Of a stretch of 9,275 nt of DNA, positions 1-5,335 are shown piece by piece. The stretch is from an uncultured Actinomycetes bacterium. GTDB taxonomy: Bacteria > Actinomycetota > Actinomycetes > S36-B12. Made by a program: the position numbers and the translations under genes. Location: assembly GCA_937876275.1 (NCBI GenBank), contig CALFIA010000118.1:1-9275 (forward strand). The letters run 5' to 3'. The notes beneath the pieces are model-generated. The model made no database searches. It saw only the letters and a list, made by a program, of their open reading frames with translations, and was not told where the DNA came from. Position 1 is the first letter of the stretch. Every line of letters begins with the position of its first letter.

Positions 1-342
<342 letters not shown>

Positions 343-366
343 ACTAAAAATTCGCGTCCACTGTGT

Positions 367-391
367 GGTTCCCGAGATTCGATCGGGAACC
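367..391 (+). other. Hairpin in the 23S-5S spacer
   Basis: A perfect 9-bp inverted repeat, GGTTCCCGA (367-375) and TCGGGAACC (383-391), is separated by a 7-base loop. It sits between 23S and 5S in the rRNA precursor. No T-run follows, so a processing structure is more likely than a terminator. The structure is seen in the sequence; the role is inferred. Confidence 0.7.
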
Positions 392-392
392 T

Positions 393-421
393 CAGCACCT
401 CGCAAGAGATGTGCTGATTTT
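393..421 (+). other. GCAA-capped hairpin plus T-run in the 23S-5S spacer
   Basis: CAGCAC (393-398) pairs with GTGCTG (411-416). Inside it CTC (399-401) pairs with GAG (406-408), closing a GCAA tetraloop of the GNRA class and leaving a two-base AT bulge. TTTT follows at 418-421, so the element looks like an intrinsic terminator although 5S lies downstream. In an rRNA operon it would have to be read through, presumably by antitermination, or serve as a precursor-processing signal. Confidence 0.6.
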
Positions 422-439
422 CGTTGAAATCTCAATAGA

Positions 440-557
440 GTTTCGGCGGCCATAGCGAGAGGGAAACGCCCGGCTCCATTCCGAACCCGGAAGCTAAGCC
501 TCTCAGCGCCGATGGTACTGCACGGGTGACTGTGTGGGAGAGTAGGACGCCGCCGGA
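440..557 (+). rRNA. rrf: 5S ribosomal RNA
   Basis: This is a complete 5S rRNA of about 118 nt. The terminal helix is formed by CGGCGGC near the 5' end (444-450) and GCCGCCG near the 3' end (about 549-555). The conserved loop B/helix III segment CCGAACCCGGAAGCTAAGCC is at about 482-501, and the 3' part has the typical GGGAGAGTAGGACGCCGCC. It is the last gene of the rRNA operon, about 100 bases after 23S and directly before the operon terminator. The ends are good to a few bases. Confidence 0.95.
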
Positions 558-565
558 CAATTTTT

Positions 566-600
566 CAACAAAGGCCACCTTCGGGTGGCCTTTGTTGTTT
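566..600 (+). terminator. Intrinsic terminator of the rRNA operon
   Basis: A perfect 14-bp inverted repeat spans 566-579 and 584-597, closed by the very stable C(TTCG)G tetraloop. TTT follows at 598-600, and the 3' arm itself is T-rich (TTTGTTG). It starts about 9 bases after the 5S 3' end and fits the rRNA operon terminator. The T-tract after the stem is short, so some read-through into the next gene is possible. Confidence 0.9.
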
Positions 601-622
601 GTGGCGACATTGCCCCTACTGT
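595..622 (+). promoter_or_regulatory. Candidate promoter of the disordered TPR gene
   Basis: A TANNNT-type -10 hexamer, TACTGT (617-622), lies 16 bases after a weak -35-like TTGTTT (595-600) that overlaps the 3' arm of the rRNA terminator. Initiation near 629 would leave a 5' leader of about 15-20 bases before the start codon. The -10 is flanked by CCCC and GGGG (613-626). This is a match by eye only; AT-poor actinobacterial promoters are easy to over-call. Confidence 0.3.
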
Positions 623-645
623 GGGGTACATCGAAGGGAATGGCG

Positions 646-2031
646 ATGCCAGCAGCAGGTAGTTCACGCGGAGGATCCGAGCGCAAGCCGTCCTCTGGAC
701 GTCCCACGAGTGGGGGTCGTCAGGGATCTCCCTCGCGCTCAGGCTCGGGTAAGCCTTCCTCAACGTCGCGTGCGAGCTCTGGGAAAGCATCCGGTTCCGG
801 TCGCCCCTCGTCGGGCAAGCCTGCTGGTTCGCGAGCCGGCGCGCCGAAGCCCAGCACGGGCGGTAGGCCGTCGAGCGGTCGTCCAGCTGGCACGTCGCGC
901 AGCGCGTCCTCATCAGCGGGCCGCAGCGAATCTCGTGACTCCCGTGATGACCGCCGGACCACCTCACGCTCGACGGATGCTCGCTCTCCTCGCTCAGACT
1001 CGCGGTCAGACTCGCAAAGCCGAGGGAGGTCTGATTCACGTTCGGGTGGTCGTCCGGAAGGTCGTGGAGCGGGTCGTCCCGATTCGCGTGATGATCGCCG
1101 TTCCTCAAGTCGGTCGTCCGATTCACGCTCACCACGTGCGGGGGATCGGCGCGACGACCGGCGCAGCGAGGAGCGCCGTTCTCCCAGCGGTTCACGTAAC
1201 GGGGGTCCAATTCGTTCCGGATCGGGAGATCGTCGAGGTACGTCAGGTTCGCGCAGTGCGAGTGGTGGCAGCCGTCGCTCGGATGAGCGTTACGACCGTG
1301 ATGATCGTCCACAGCGGACCGAGCGTGTTCGCGAGCCTCATATTGCCGATGAGATCAAGGCTGACCAGCTTGATAAGTCGATTGCGCTAGAACTGCGCAC
1401 GCTTCCTGATGGCCTGGCGGAAATCGTGGCCCGGCATTTAGTTGCAGCGGATCTCGCGATGCAGAACGAGGATTTCGCCCTGGCGACCGAGCACGTGGGC
1501 GCTGCCAAGCGTCGCGCCGGTAGGTCCTCAGTCGTGCGCGAGGCTGCAGGGATCGTGGCGTACCAGTCGGGTAACTTTGCCGAGGCTCTTACTGACTTGC
1601 GGGCGGTTCGACGCATGACAGGCTCGAACAGCCTGTTGCCGCTCATTGCTGATTGCGAACGCGGACTCGGCAAACCGCAGAAGGCATTGGACACGATTAA
1701 GGCCGTCGCGAACAGCAAGCTGTCGCCTGAACTTCGTTCCGAGCTCCTGATAGTGAGTGCCGGGGCACGTGCCGATATGGGCAAGGTGGACGCCGCCATC
1801 GTCACCCTGCAGGTGCCTGAGCTCACCAAGTTACCCCCGGGAACTCCGCGGGCACGCCTGCAGTACGCCTACGCGGACCTCTTACTCACCGCAGGTCGAC
1901 TCAATGAGGCGTGGGAATGGATGGAGCGCGCCGCCGGCTCTGATATTGATGGTGAAACCGACGCGGCGGAACGTTGCGAGGAGTTTGCCGGCATCAGTTT
2001 CATCGAGGAAGAACTCGATCACGACATCTAG
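646..2031 (+). CDS. Arg/Ser/Gly-rich disordered protein with C-terminal tetratricopeptide-like domain
   Basis: The protein has about 461 residues, using ATG 646 with GAAGGG (633-638) 7 bases upstream. ATG 640 is in frame but too close to that site, and a longer reading frame would start inside 5S. Residues 1 to about 230 are low complexity: first Ser/Gly/Lys/Pro/Arg (SSGRP- and SSGKP-like units), then Arg/Ser/Asp with SR and RDDRR motifs, with no hydrophobic core. Residues about 245-461 are helical and TPR-like, including VREAAGIVAYQSGNFAEAL and the segment LRYAYADLL-like followed by an NEAWEWMERAA helix. I recognise the C-terminal half as a conserved actinobacterial family, often found near tyrS and rRNA genes, with no assigned function. 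No signal peptide or membrane segment is visible, so it is probably cytoplasmic. The basic, disordered arm suggests nucleic-acid or ribosome contact, which is inference. Confidence 0.85.
   Translation: MPAAGSSRGGSERKPSSGRPTSGGRQGSPSRSGSGKPSSTSRASSGKASGSGRPSSGKPAGSRAGAPKPSTGGRPSSGRPAGTSRSASSSAGRSESRDSRDDRRTTSRSTDARSPRSDSRSDSQSRGRSDSRSGGRPEGRGAGRPDSRDDRRSSSRSSDSRSPRAGDRRDDRRSEERRSPSGSRNGGPIRSGSGDRRGTSGSRSASGGSRRSDERYDRDDRPQRTERVREPHIADEIKADQLDKSIALELRTLPDGLAEIVARHLVAADLAMQNEDFALATEHVGAAKRRAGRSSVVREAAGIVAYQSGNFAEALTDLRAVRRMTGSNSLLPLIADCERGLGKPQKALDTIKAVANSKLSPELRSELLIVSAGARADMGKVDAAIVTLQVPELTKLPPGTPRARLQYAYADLLLTAGRLNEAWEWMERAAGSDIDGETDAAERCEEFAGISFIEEELDHDI
937..1137 (+). repeat. Internal duplication in the Arg/Ser/Asp-rich region
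   Basis: Two 19-residue segments, at 937-993 and 1081-1137, are offset by exactly 144 bases (48 residues). Both begin DSRDDRR and end RSPR, and 15 of 19 residues are identical; three of the four differences are Ser/Thr swaps and one is Ala/Ser. Codons differ at many third positions, so the copies are either old or kept alike by selection on the protein. Confidence 0.75.
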
Positions 2032-2042
2032 CTCGTCTAGAT
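2026..2042 (+). other. Small inverted repeat over the TPR gene's stop codon
   Basis: ATCTAG (2026-2031) and CTAGAT (2037-2042) form a perfect 6-bp stem with a 5-base loop that includes the TAG stop. It is AT-rich and has no T-run after it, so it would be a weak terminator at best. It may simply be chance. Confidence 0.3.
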
Positions 2043-2142
2043 ATCTGCTGATACGAAGCGCGTTTTCCACGGTCGAGCGATTGTGCCCACATGTCCACAG
2101 GGTTGGGCTGGATTCTTGTTCGCTTGGCCGGCGCGCCTCACG

Positions 2143-2170
2143 CTTGGGTTCACACGGTCAACCCGAGGGA
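2143..2170 (+). promoter_or_regulatory. Hairpin overlapping the ribosome-binding site of the SSB-like gene
   Basis: CTTGGGTT (2143-2150) can pair with AACCCGAG (2160-2167), giving 8 pairs including one G-T wobble around a 9-base loop. The 3' arm runs into the Shine-Dalgarno sequence GAGGGA (2165-2170), which lies 5 bases before ATG 2176, so the fold would hide part of it. A second GGGTT at 2100-2104 could compete for the same AACCC. The pairing is seen in the sequence; any translational control is inference. Confidence 0.4.
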
Positions 2171-2175
2171 GTCGA

Positions 2176-2508
2176 ATGACACAGCATCACAACGAAGTCC
2201 GCTTGGTGGGTCGTCTCGGGAATGGCGTCACTGCCCGCACTTTGCCCAGCGGAGCTGTTCTTACGAGCTTTTCCGTCGTCGTCGAACGATCGGCGCGTGA
2301 GGTTCATGGTCGTTCTAAGGTCGATACGATCGCGTGCCAGACCACTAGGGCAACGGTCTGTAATCGGCTGGACAAGCTCGACCAGGGTCAGGTGGTCGAA
2401 GTCTCTGGCTCCTTACGGCGGCGTTTCTGGAAGTCGGGGGCAGGCCTTGCCAGTGCCACAGAAGTCGACGTTAAGCAACTGTGTGTCGTGAGAGACGCGT
2501 CCCGGTGA
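2176..2508 (+). CDS. Short, divergent single-stranded-DNA-binding-like OB-fold protein
   Basis: The protein has 110 residues, with ATG 2176 chosen because GAGGGA lies 5 bases upstream. It follows the SSB pattern. The N-terminal strand NEVRLVGRL (6-14) and the LPSGAVLTSFSVVVER segment (23-38) match the usual N.V.LVGRL...PSG.....F...V.R motif. The VVEVSGSLRRRFW segment (73-85) matches the usual V.V.G.L..R.W strand, and EVDVKQL (96-102) closes the fold. It is shorter than housekeeping SSB, which usually exceeds 150 residues. It lacks the flexible Gly/Pro linker and the acidic DDDIPF-type tip, ending instead in RDASR. The segment that usually carries a conserved Trp (..V.W.K.AE..) reads IACQTTRATVCNRLDKL, with no Trp and two Cys. 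It is probably an SSB paralogue that binds ssDNA or RNA without recruiting the usual tail partners. Its position between two TPR genes gives no further clue. Confidence 0.8.
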   Translation: MTQHHNEVRLVGRLGNGVTARTLPSGAVLTSFSVVVERSAREVHGRSKVDTIACQTTRATVCNRLDKLDQGQVVEVSGSLRRRFWKSGAGLASATEVDVKQLCVVRDASR

Positions 2509-2556
2509 GAGCCAGCCGAATAGGCCACGACCAGGAGTCCATGACACGATTGACGT

Positions 2557-3042
2557 ATGTCGGATGAGTCATCGGGGGCCCCTGAGGGCAGCGTGTACGA
2601 GTGGTTTCAGCGAGCACAGGATTTGCTTGCCAGCGGCAACGCTGACGCAGCACTTCAACTGCTCTACCGAGTCAAGGCCGAGGATTCCTCGACATCAGTT
2701 CTCGAGTCGCTCGGTCGCGCGCTCTTTGACGCACGCCGCTACGTTGAAGCTGAGTCTGTATTCCGCGAACTCTGTGAACGAGTGCCTTCCGATGATTTCG
2801 CTCACTATGGCCTGGGTGTCTCGCTTTGGCGATTGCAGGAATTCACCCTGGCTCGTGACGAACTCGCGATGGCCTTCGTGATGCGCCCAGACCGTTCTGA
2901 GTACGGCAAGGCGCTCGGGCAAGTACGCGCAACGTTGCGAGCGCGAGCCGATGGCGGCCTCCCGCCCAACGGCCCCATCTCCGGTCAGGGTTCCGCCGCA
3001 GATGCCACACCGGTCATCACATTCCCCGTCGAGGATTCGTGA
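2557..3042 (+). CDS. Small tetratricopeptide repeat protein (Rv1691-like position)
   Basis: The protein has up to 161 residues. Three TPR-like helix pairs cover about 14-45, 46-79 and 80-113, with the usual small and aromatic positions (W16, A20, G27, A31-A32; G53, F57, Y62, A65; Y84, G87, W91, A99). A Gly/Pro-rich tail follows. No signal peptide or membrane segment is visible. TPR folds bind proteins, and the partner here is unknown. An in-frame TGA at 2551-2553 makes ATG 2557 the earliest possible start. It has no Shine-Dalgarno nearby, so either the transcript is leaderless or translation begins at GTG 2593, which has GAGGG 4 bases upstream and would give 149 residues. The gene opens the tlyA-recN operon and overlaps the HAD gene by 4 bases (GTGA). 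A TPR gene holds the same relative place in Mycobacterium. Confidence 0.85.
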   Translation: MSDESSGAPEGSVYEWFQRAQDLLASGNADAALQLLYRVKAEDSSTSVLESLGRALFDARRYVEAESVFRELCERVPSDDFAHYGLGVSLWRLQEFTLARDELAMAFVMRPDRSEYGKALGQVRATLRARADGGLPPNGPISGQGSAADATPVITFPVEDS

Positions 3043-3872
3043 CCTCGCTGTGCGACGCCCACGACGTCGTCTTCTTCGATCTCGACGGCGTGATCTACAT
3101 AGGCCCGCAAGCAGTTGAGCATTCAGCACGTGTCATCAGCGAACTCAGGTCTCGGGGCATCACATGTTGTTTCGTGACGAATAATGCCTCTCGCACCCCG
3201 GAAGAAGTTGCATTTCATCTGACCGACCTTGGCATCCCCACATCTGAGAGTGAGGTGGTTACCGGCTCTCAAGCCGGTGCGGGTTTGATGGGCAACTTCG
3301 TCCCGGCCGGATCCCGTGTTCTTGCCATCGGCGGACCTGGCGTTGCCGCAGCTCTCGTCGAACGTGGCTACGTCCCGGTATTCAGCGATGACGAGATGCC
3401 GGAAGCAGTCATGCAGGGGTTCGGCCCACAACTGTCCTGGAGTGAGCTTGCTGAAGCTTCCTACGCACTTCGACGGGGTATTCCGTGGGTAGCCACGAAT
3501 ATGGACGCCACTTTCCCGACTCCTCGCGGACTTGCTCCTGGCAACGGCTCCATGGTGATGGCTGTCGTGCACTCCACAGGCCGCAGGCCAGATGCCGTGG
3601 CCGGAAAACCAGAAAGGTCACTTTTTGATGAGGCAATTCGTCGTACCGGAGCTCAACGCGGACTCATGGTCGGCGATCGTCTAGACACCGACATTGCCGG
3701 GGGCAATCGCGCCGGGATGCACACGCTGCTTGTGCTGACAGGGGTCTGCACTTCTCAGGAGGCAGCCGAGGCCGAAGGCGACGACATCCCTACTTACGTG
3801 GGAGAGGATCTCCGCAGTCTCCTGGCAGAGCCAGTACGGTGGAGCGATTACAGAGGAGGTGCGCATGCTTGA
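3039..3872 (+). CDS. HAD-superfamily IIA phosphatase, probable glycerol-3-phosphate phosphatase
   Basis: The protein has 277 residues and starts at GTG 3039 inside the preceding stop (GTGA), with GAGG 4 bases upstream. All four HAD motifs are present: motif I DLDGV with nucleophile D14 and acid/base D16; motif II TNNAS (47-51); motif III K190 in GKPE; motif IV GDRLDTDI (212-219) with the Mg-binding aspartates. The long cap between motifs II and III and the TNNAS/GKPE pair place it in subclass IIA (NagD/PGP type). The syntenic M. tuberculosis protein Rv1692 has been reported as a glycerol-3-phosphate phosphatase that recycles phospholipid head groups. The same substrate is likely here, by synteny and family rather than proof. 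Cytoplasmic. Its stop overlaps the next gene by 8 bases. Confidence 0.9.
   Translation: MTSLCDAHDVVFFDLDGVIYIGPQAVEHSARVISELRSRGITCCFVTNNASRTPEEVAFHLTDLGIPTSESEVVTGSQAGAGLMGNFVPAGSRVLAIGGPGVAAALVERGYVPVFSDDEMPEAVMQGFGPQLSWSELAEASYALRRGIPWVATNMDATFPTPRGLAPGNGSMVMAVVHSTGRRPDAVAGKPERSLFDEAIRRTGAQRGLMVGDRLDTDIAGGNRAGMHTLLVLTGVCTSQEAAEAEGDDIPTYVGEDLRSLLAEPVRWSDYRGGAHA
3852..3860 (+). promoter_or_regulatory. Strong ribosome-binding site that fixes the next start
   Basis: AGAGGAGGT is close to a full match to the 3' end of 16S rRNA and ends 4 bases before ATG 3865. It makes that ATG, rather than the in-frame GTG at 3859 inside the site itself, the start of the phasin-like gene. It lies within the 3' end of the HAD gene, so translation of the two is probably coupled. 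Confidence 0.8.
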
Positions 3873-4293
3873 CGACATTCGCGGCTATGTGCAGATGGCG
3901 AGCGGTCTCACCGAGGTGACTGCGGCCAAGGCGCGTGAAATCGCCATGGCCCTGATCGGCCAGGGAATGAATCTGGGCAGTAAGGCTCCTGACGTCGTGG
4001 GGCAGGTTCAAGAACTCGCCGATGACCTCGTCGCGACGAGCAAGGAGAATCGCGATCTCCTGACCGGCATGATTCGCACAGAGGTCGACAAGGCAGTGGG
4101 TCGAATGGGTTTCGTGCGCGAGGATGAACTCGCCGCACTGCGCCGTCATGTGCAGCGCCTGGAATCTGAGATTGGCGACCTTCGTGCTAACGGCAGCCAT
4201 CGTGACAGTGCCACGCCTGCAGATAGAGTCGAGGCACCGCCCCAGACGCCGAAGAAGAAGATCTACCTGGAGGATCCAGACAATGGAAGATGA
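3865..4293 (+). CDS. Small helical, phasin-like conserved actinobacterial protein
   Basis: The protein has 142 residues. The start is set by the AGGAGGT site just upstream and overlaps the HAD gene by 8 bases. It is almost wholly helical. Residues 1-80 have amphipathic helices with few charged breaks (for example ASGLTEVTAAKA and VQELADDLVATSKENRDLL). Residues 86-108 show heptad-like spacing of L89, L92, V96, L99, I103 and L106, typical of a short coiled coil. The C-terminal 30 residues are polar and Pro/Lys-rich and look disordered. There is no signal peptide or membrane segment. The pattern recalls phasins and the small phasin-like proteins that actinobacteria carry in this locus, but I see no PHA synthesis genes here, so a granule role is not supported. 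It probably oligomerises. Function unknown. Confidence 0.8.
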   Translation: MLDDIRGYVQMASGLTEVTAAKAREIAMALIGQGMNLGSKAPDVVGQVQELADDLVATSKENRDLLTGMIRTEVDKAVGRMGFVREDELAALRRHVQRLESEIGDLRANGSHRDSATPADRVEAPPQTPKKKIYLEDPDNGR

Positions 4294-4531
4294 TCTCGTC
4301 CAGCACGATGTCGACGACAACGTTGAGAGCATCATGGTGCTTGAAGAGGCTCCCGCTGAATTGGTTCTTGAAGTGTGGGAGCCAACGGGTGATGCCGTCG
4401 TCGATTCAGCCCTTGAGGATCTACGCAGGCTTGAGACTGCTGAGCTTGGCGAACACGGTGAGATCTTCAGCTCGATCCACGATCAGCTACGGGGGCGGCT
4501 GACCGATCTGAGCGATTCCGCTCGCTCCTGA
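4283..4531 (+). CDS. Small acidic protein of unknown function upstream of tlyA
   Basis: The protein has 82 residues. The start is ATG 4283, with GGAGG (4269-4273) 9 bases upstream; it overlaps the previous gene by 11 bases and ends 3 bases before tlyA. A longer in-frame reading from about 4124 exists but would overlap the coiled-coil gene by 170 bases. The protein is strongly acidic: residues 1-45 are rich in Asp, Glu and Val and look extended. The C-terminal part (about 46-78), with VDSALEDLRRLETAELGEH then EIFSSIHDQLRGRL, looks like two helices. I recall similar short proteins between the HAD gene and tlyA in Streptomyces and Mycobacterium (Rv1693 position), so the C-terminal part seems conserved. 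No catalytic motif is visible. It may be an adaptor for a neighbouring product; that is a guess. Confidence 0.75.
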   Translation: MEDDLVQHDVDDNVESIMVLEEAPAELVLEVWEPTGDAVVDSALEDLRRLETAELGEHGEIFSSIHDQLRGRLTDLSDSARS

Positions 4532-4534
4532 TCC

Positions 4535-5335
4535 ATGGCACTGCGGCGGCTCGATGCCGAGCTCACTCGGCGTGGACTCGCTCGTTCGCGTGAGCATGCT
4601 CGAGAGCTCATCGTGTCAGGGTCGGTGATCGTGCGCGGAAATATTGCGGCTAAACCCGCCACCCAGGTAAACGACTTCGATTCAATTGTCGTCCAGACAG
4701 ATGACGTTGGTCATGGCTTCGTGTCACGCGGCGCGGTGAAGCTCACTGGTGCCCTGGATCACTTCACAGAGATCTCAATAGCTGATCGGCTCTGTCTTGA
4801 TGCGGGTGCTTCGACCGGGGGATTCACTGAAGTACTGCTGCGTCGGGGGGCGGCGGGCGTGCTCGCTGTCGATGTCGGCTACGGCCAGCTCGCGTGGTCC
4901 CTTCGCACAGATGAGCGGGTTCACGTGTACGAACGCATGAATGTCCGTGCCATGCGACCAGAGGATTTCCCATTCCAGCCCACTCTGGTCGTCGCGGATC
5001 TGTCCTTCATCTCCCTCGAGATCGTGCTGCCGGCGATGCGATCCACTGCGACCGCTGAAGCAGATTTCCTGCTCATGGTGAAACCTCAATTCGAGGTTGG
5101 ACGTGATTCAGTGGGCGATGGAGTTATTCGCGATCCAAGGCTTCGAGCTGGTGCCGTCCGCAAGGTTGCGCTGTGCGCTGCCGGGCTCGGGCTCTCCACC
5201 CGGGGCGTGGTGGCCAGTCCTCTTCCTGGGCCTAGCGGAAATGTGGAGTTCTTCCTCTGGCTGAAGGCGGGGGAATTGGCGAACGATACCCTCGACTCAA
5301 TGATTGACCACGCTGTCGAGGAGGGACCTCAGTGA
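4535..5335 (+). CDS. tlyA: TlyA-family rRNA 2'-O-methyltransferase
   Basis: The protein has 266 residues, close to the M. tuberculosis enzyme. An N-terminal S4-like RNA-binding domain (2-55; RLDAELTRRGLARSREHA, then the GSVIVRG turn) precedes an FtsJ/RrmJ-type Rossmann methyltransferase. The SAM site is DAGASTGGFT (89-98), and the K-D-K-E catalytic tetrad is K69, D155, K183 and E238. SRGAVKL, ADLSFISL, VKPQFEVG and SPLPGPSGNVEFFLW are all family motifs. The enzyme 2'-O-methylates cytidines in 23S rRNA, and in type II enzymes also 16S rRNA, at the subunit interface. Loss gives capreomycin/viomycin resistance in mycobacteria. The full N-terminal extension suggests type II. The interdomain linker reads HGFV where M. 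tuberculosis has RAWV. There is no clear Shine-Dalgarno, so translation is probably coupled to the acidic gene 3 bases upstream. Confidence 0.95.
   Translation: MALRRLDAELTRRGLARSREHARELIVSGSVIVRGNIAAKPATQVNDFDSIVVQTDDVGHGFVSRGAVKLTGALDHFTEISIADRLCLDAGASTGGFTEVLLRRGAAGVLAVDVGYGQLAWSLRTDERVHVYERMNVRAMRPEDFPFQPTLVVADLSFISLEIVLPAMRSTATAEADFLLMVKPQFEVGRDSVGDGVIRDPRLRAGAVRKVALCAAGLGLSTRGVVASPLPGPSGNVEFFLWLKAGELANDTLDSMIDHAVEEGPQ

Noticed and set aside
526..645. Extension of the disordered TPR gene upstream to 526
   Set aside because: It would begin inside 5S rRNA and run through the terminator hairpin. ATG 646 has a proper ribosome-binding site.
503..1312. Long antisense reading frame (269 codons) opposite the disordered region, rich in His, Asp and Arg
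   Set aside because: It is the mirror of a low-complexity GC-rich coding sequence, has no ribosome-binding site or recognisable domain, and its downstream end falls inside 5S rRNA.
599..1390. Second + strand reading frame (263 codons) in the same region
   Set aside because: It is an Arg/Val-rich shadow frame of the Ser/Arg-rich gene; only the other frame continues into the recognisable TPR-like domain.
2060..2098. DnaA-box-like sequences (TTTTCCACG and ATGTCCACA) upstream of the SSB-like gene
   Set aside because: They have one and two mismatches to the actinobacterial TTGTCCACA box, there is no cluster, and none of the dnaA/dnaN neighbours of an origin is present. Similar matches occur inside genes (near 1305).
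4124..4282. Longer N-terminus for the 82-residue acidic protein
   Set aside because: It would overlap the coiled-coil gene by about 170 bases with an Arg/His-rich shadow translation. ATG 4283 has a GGAGG site.
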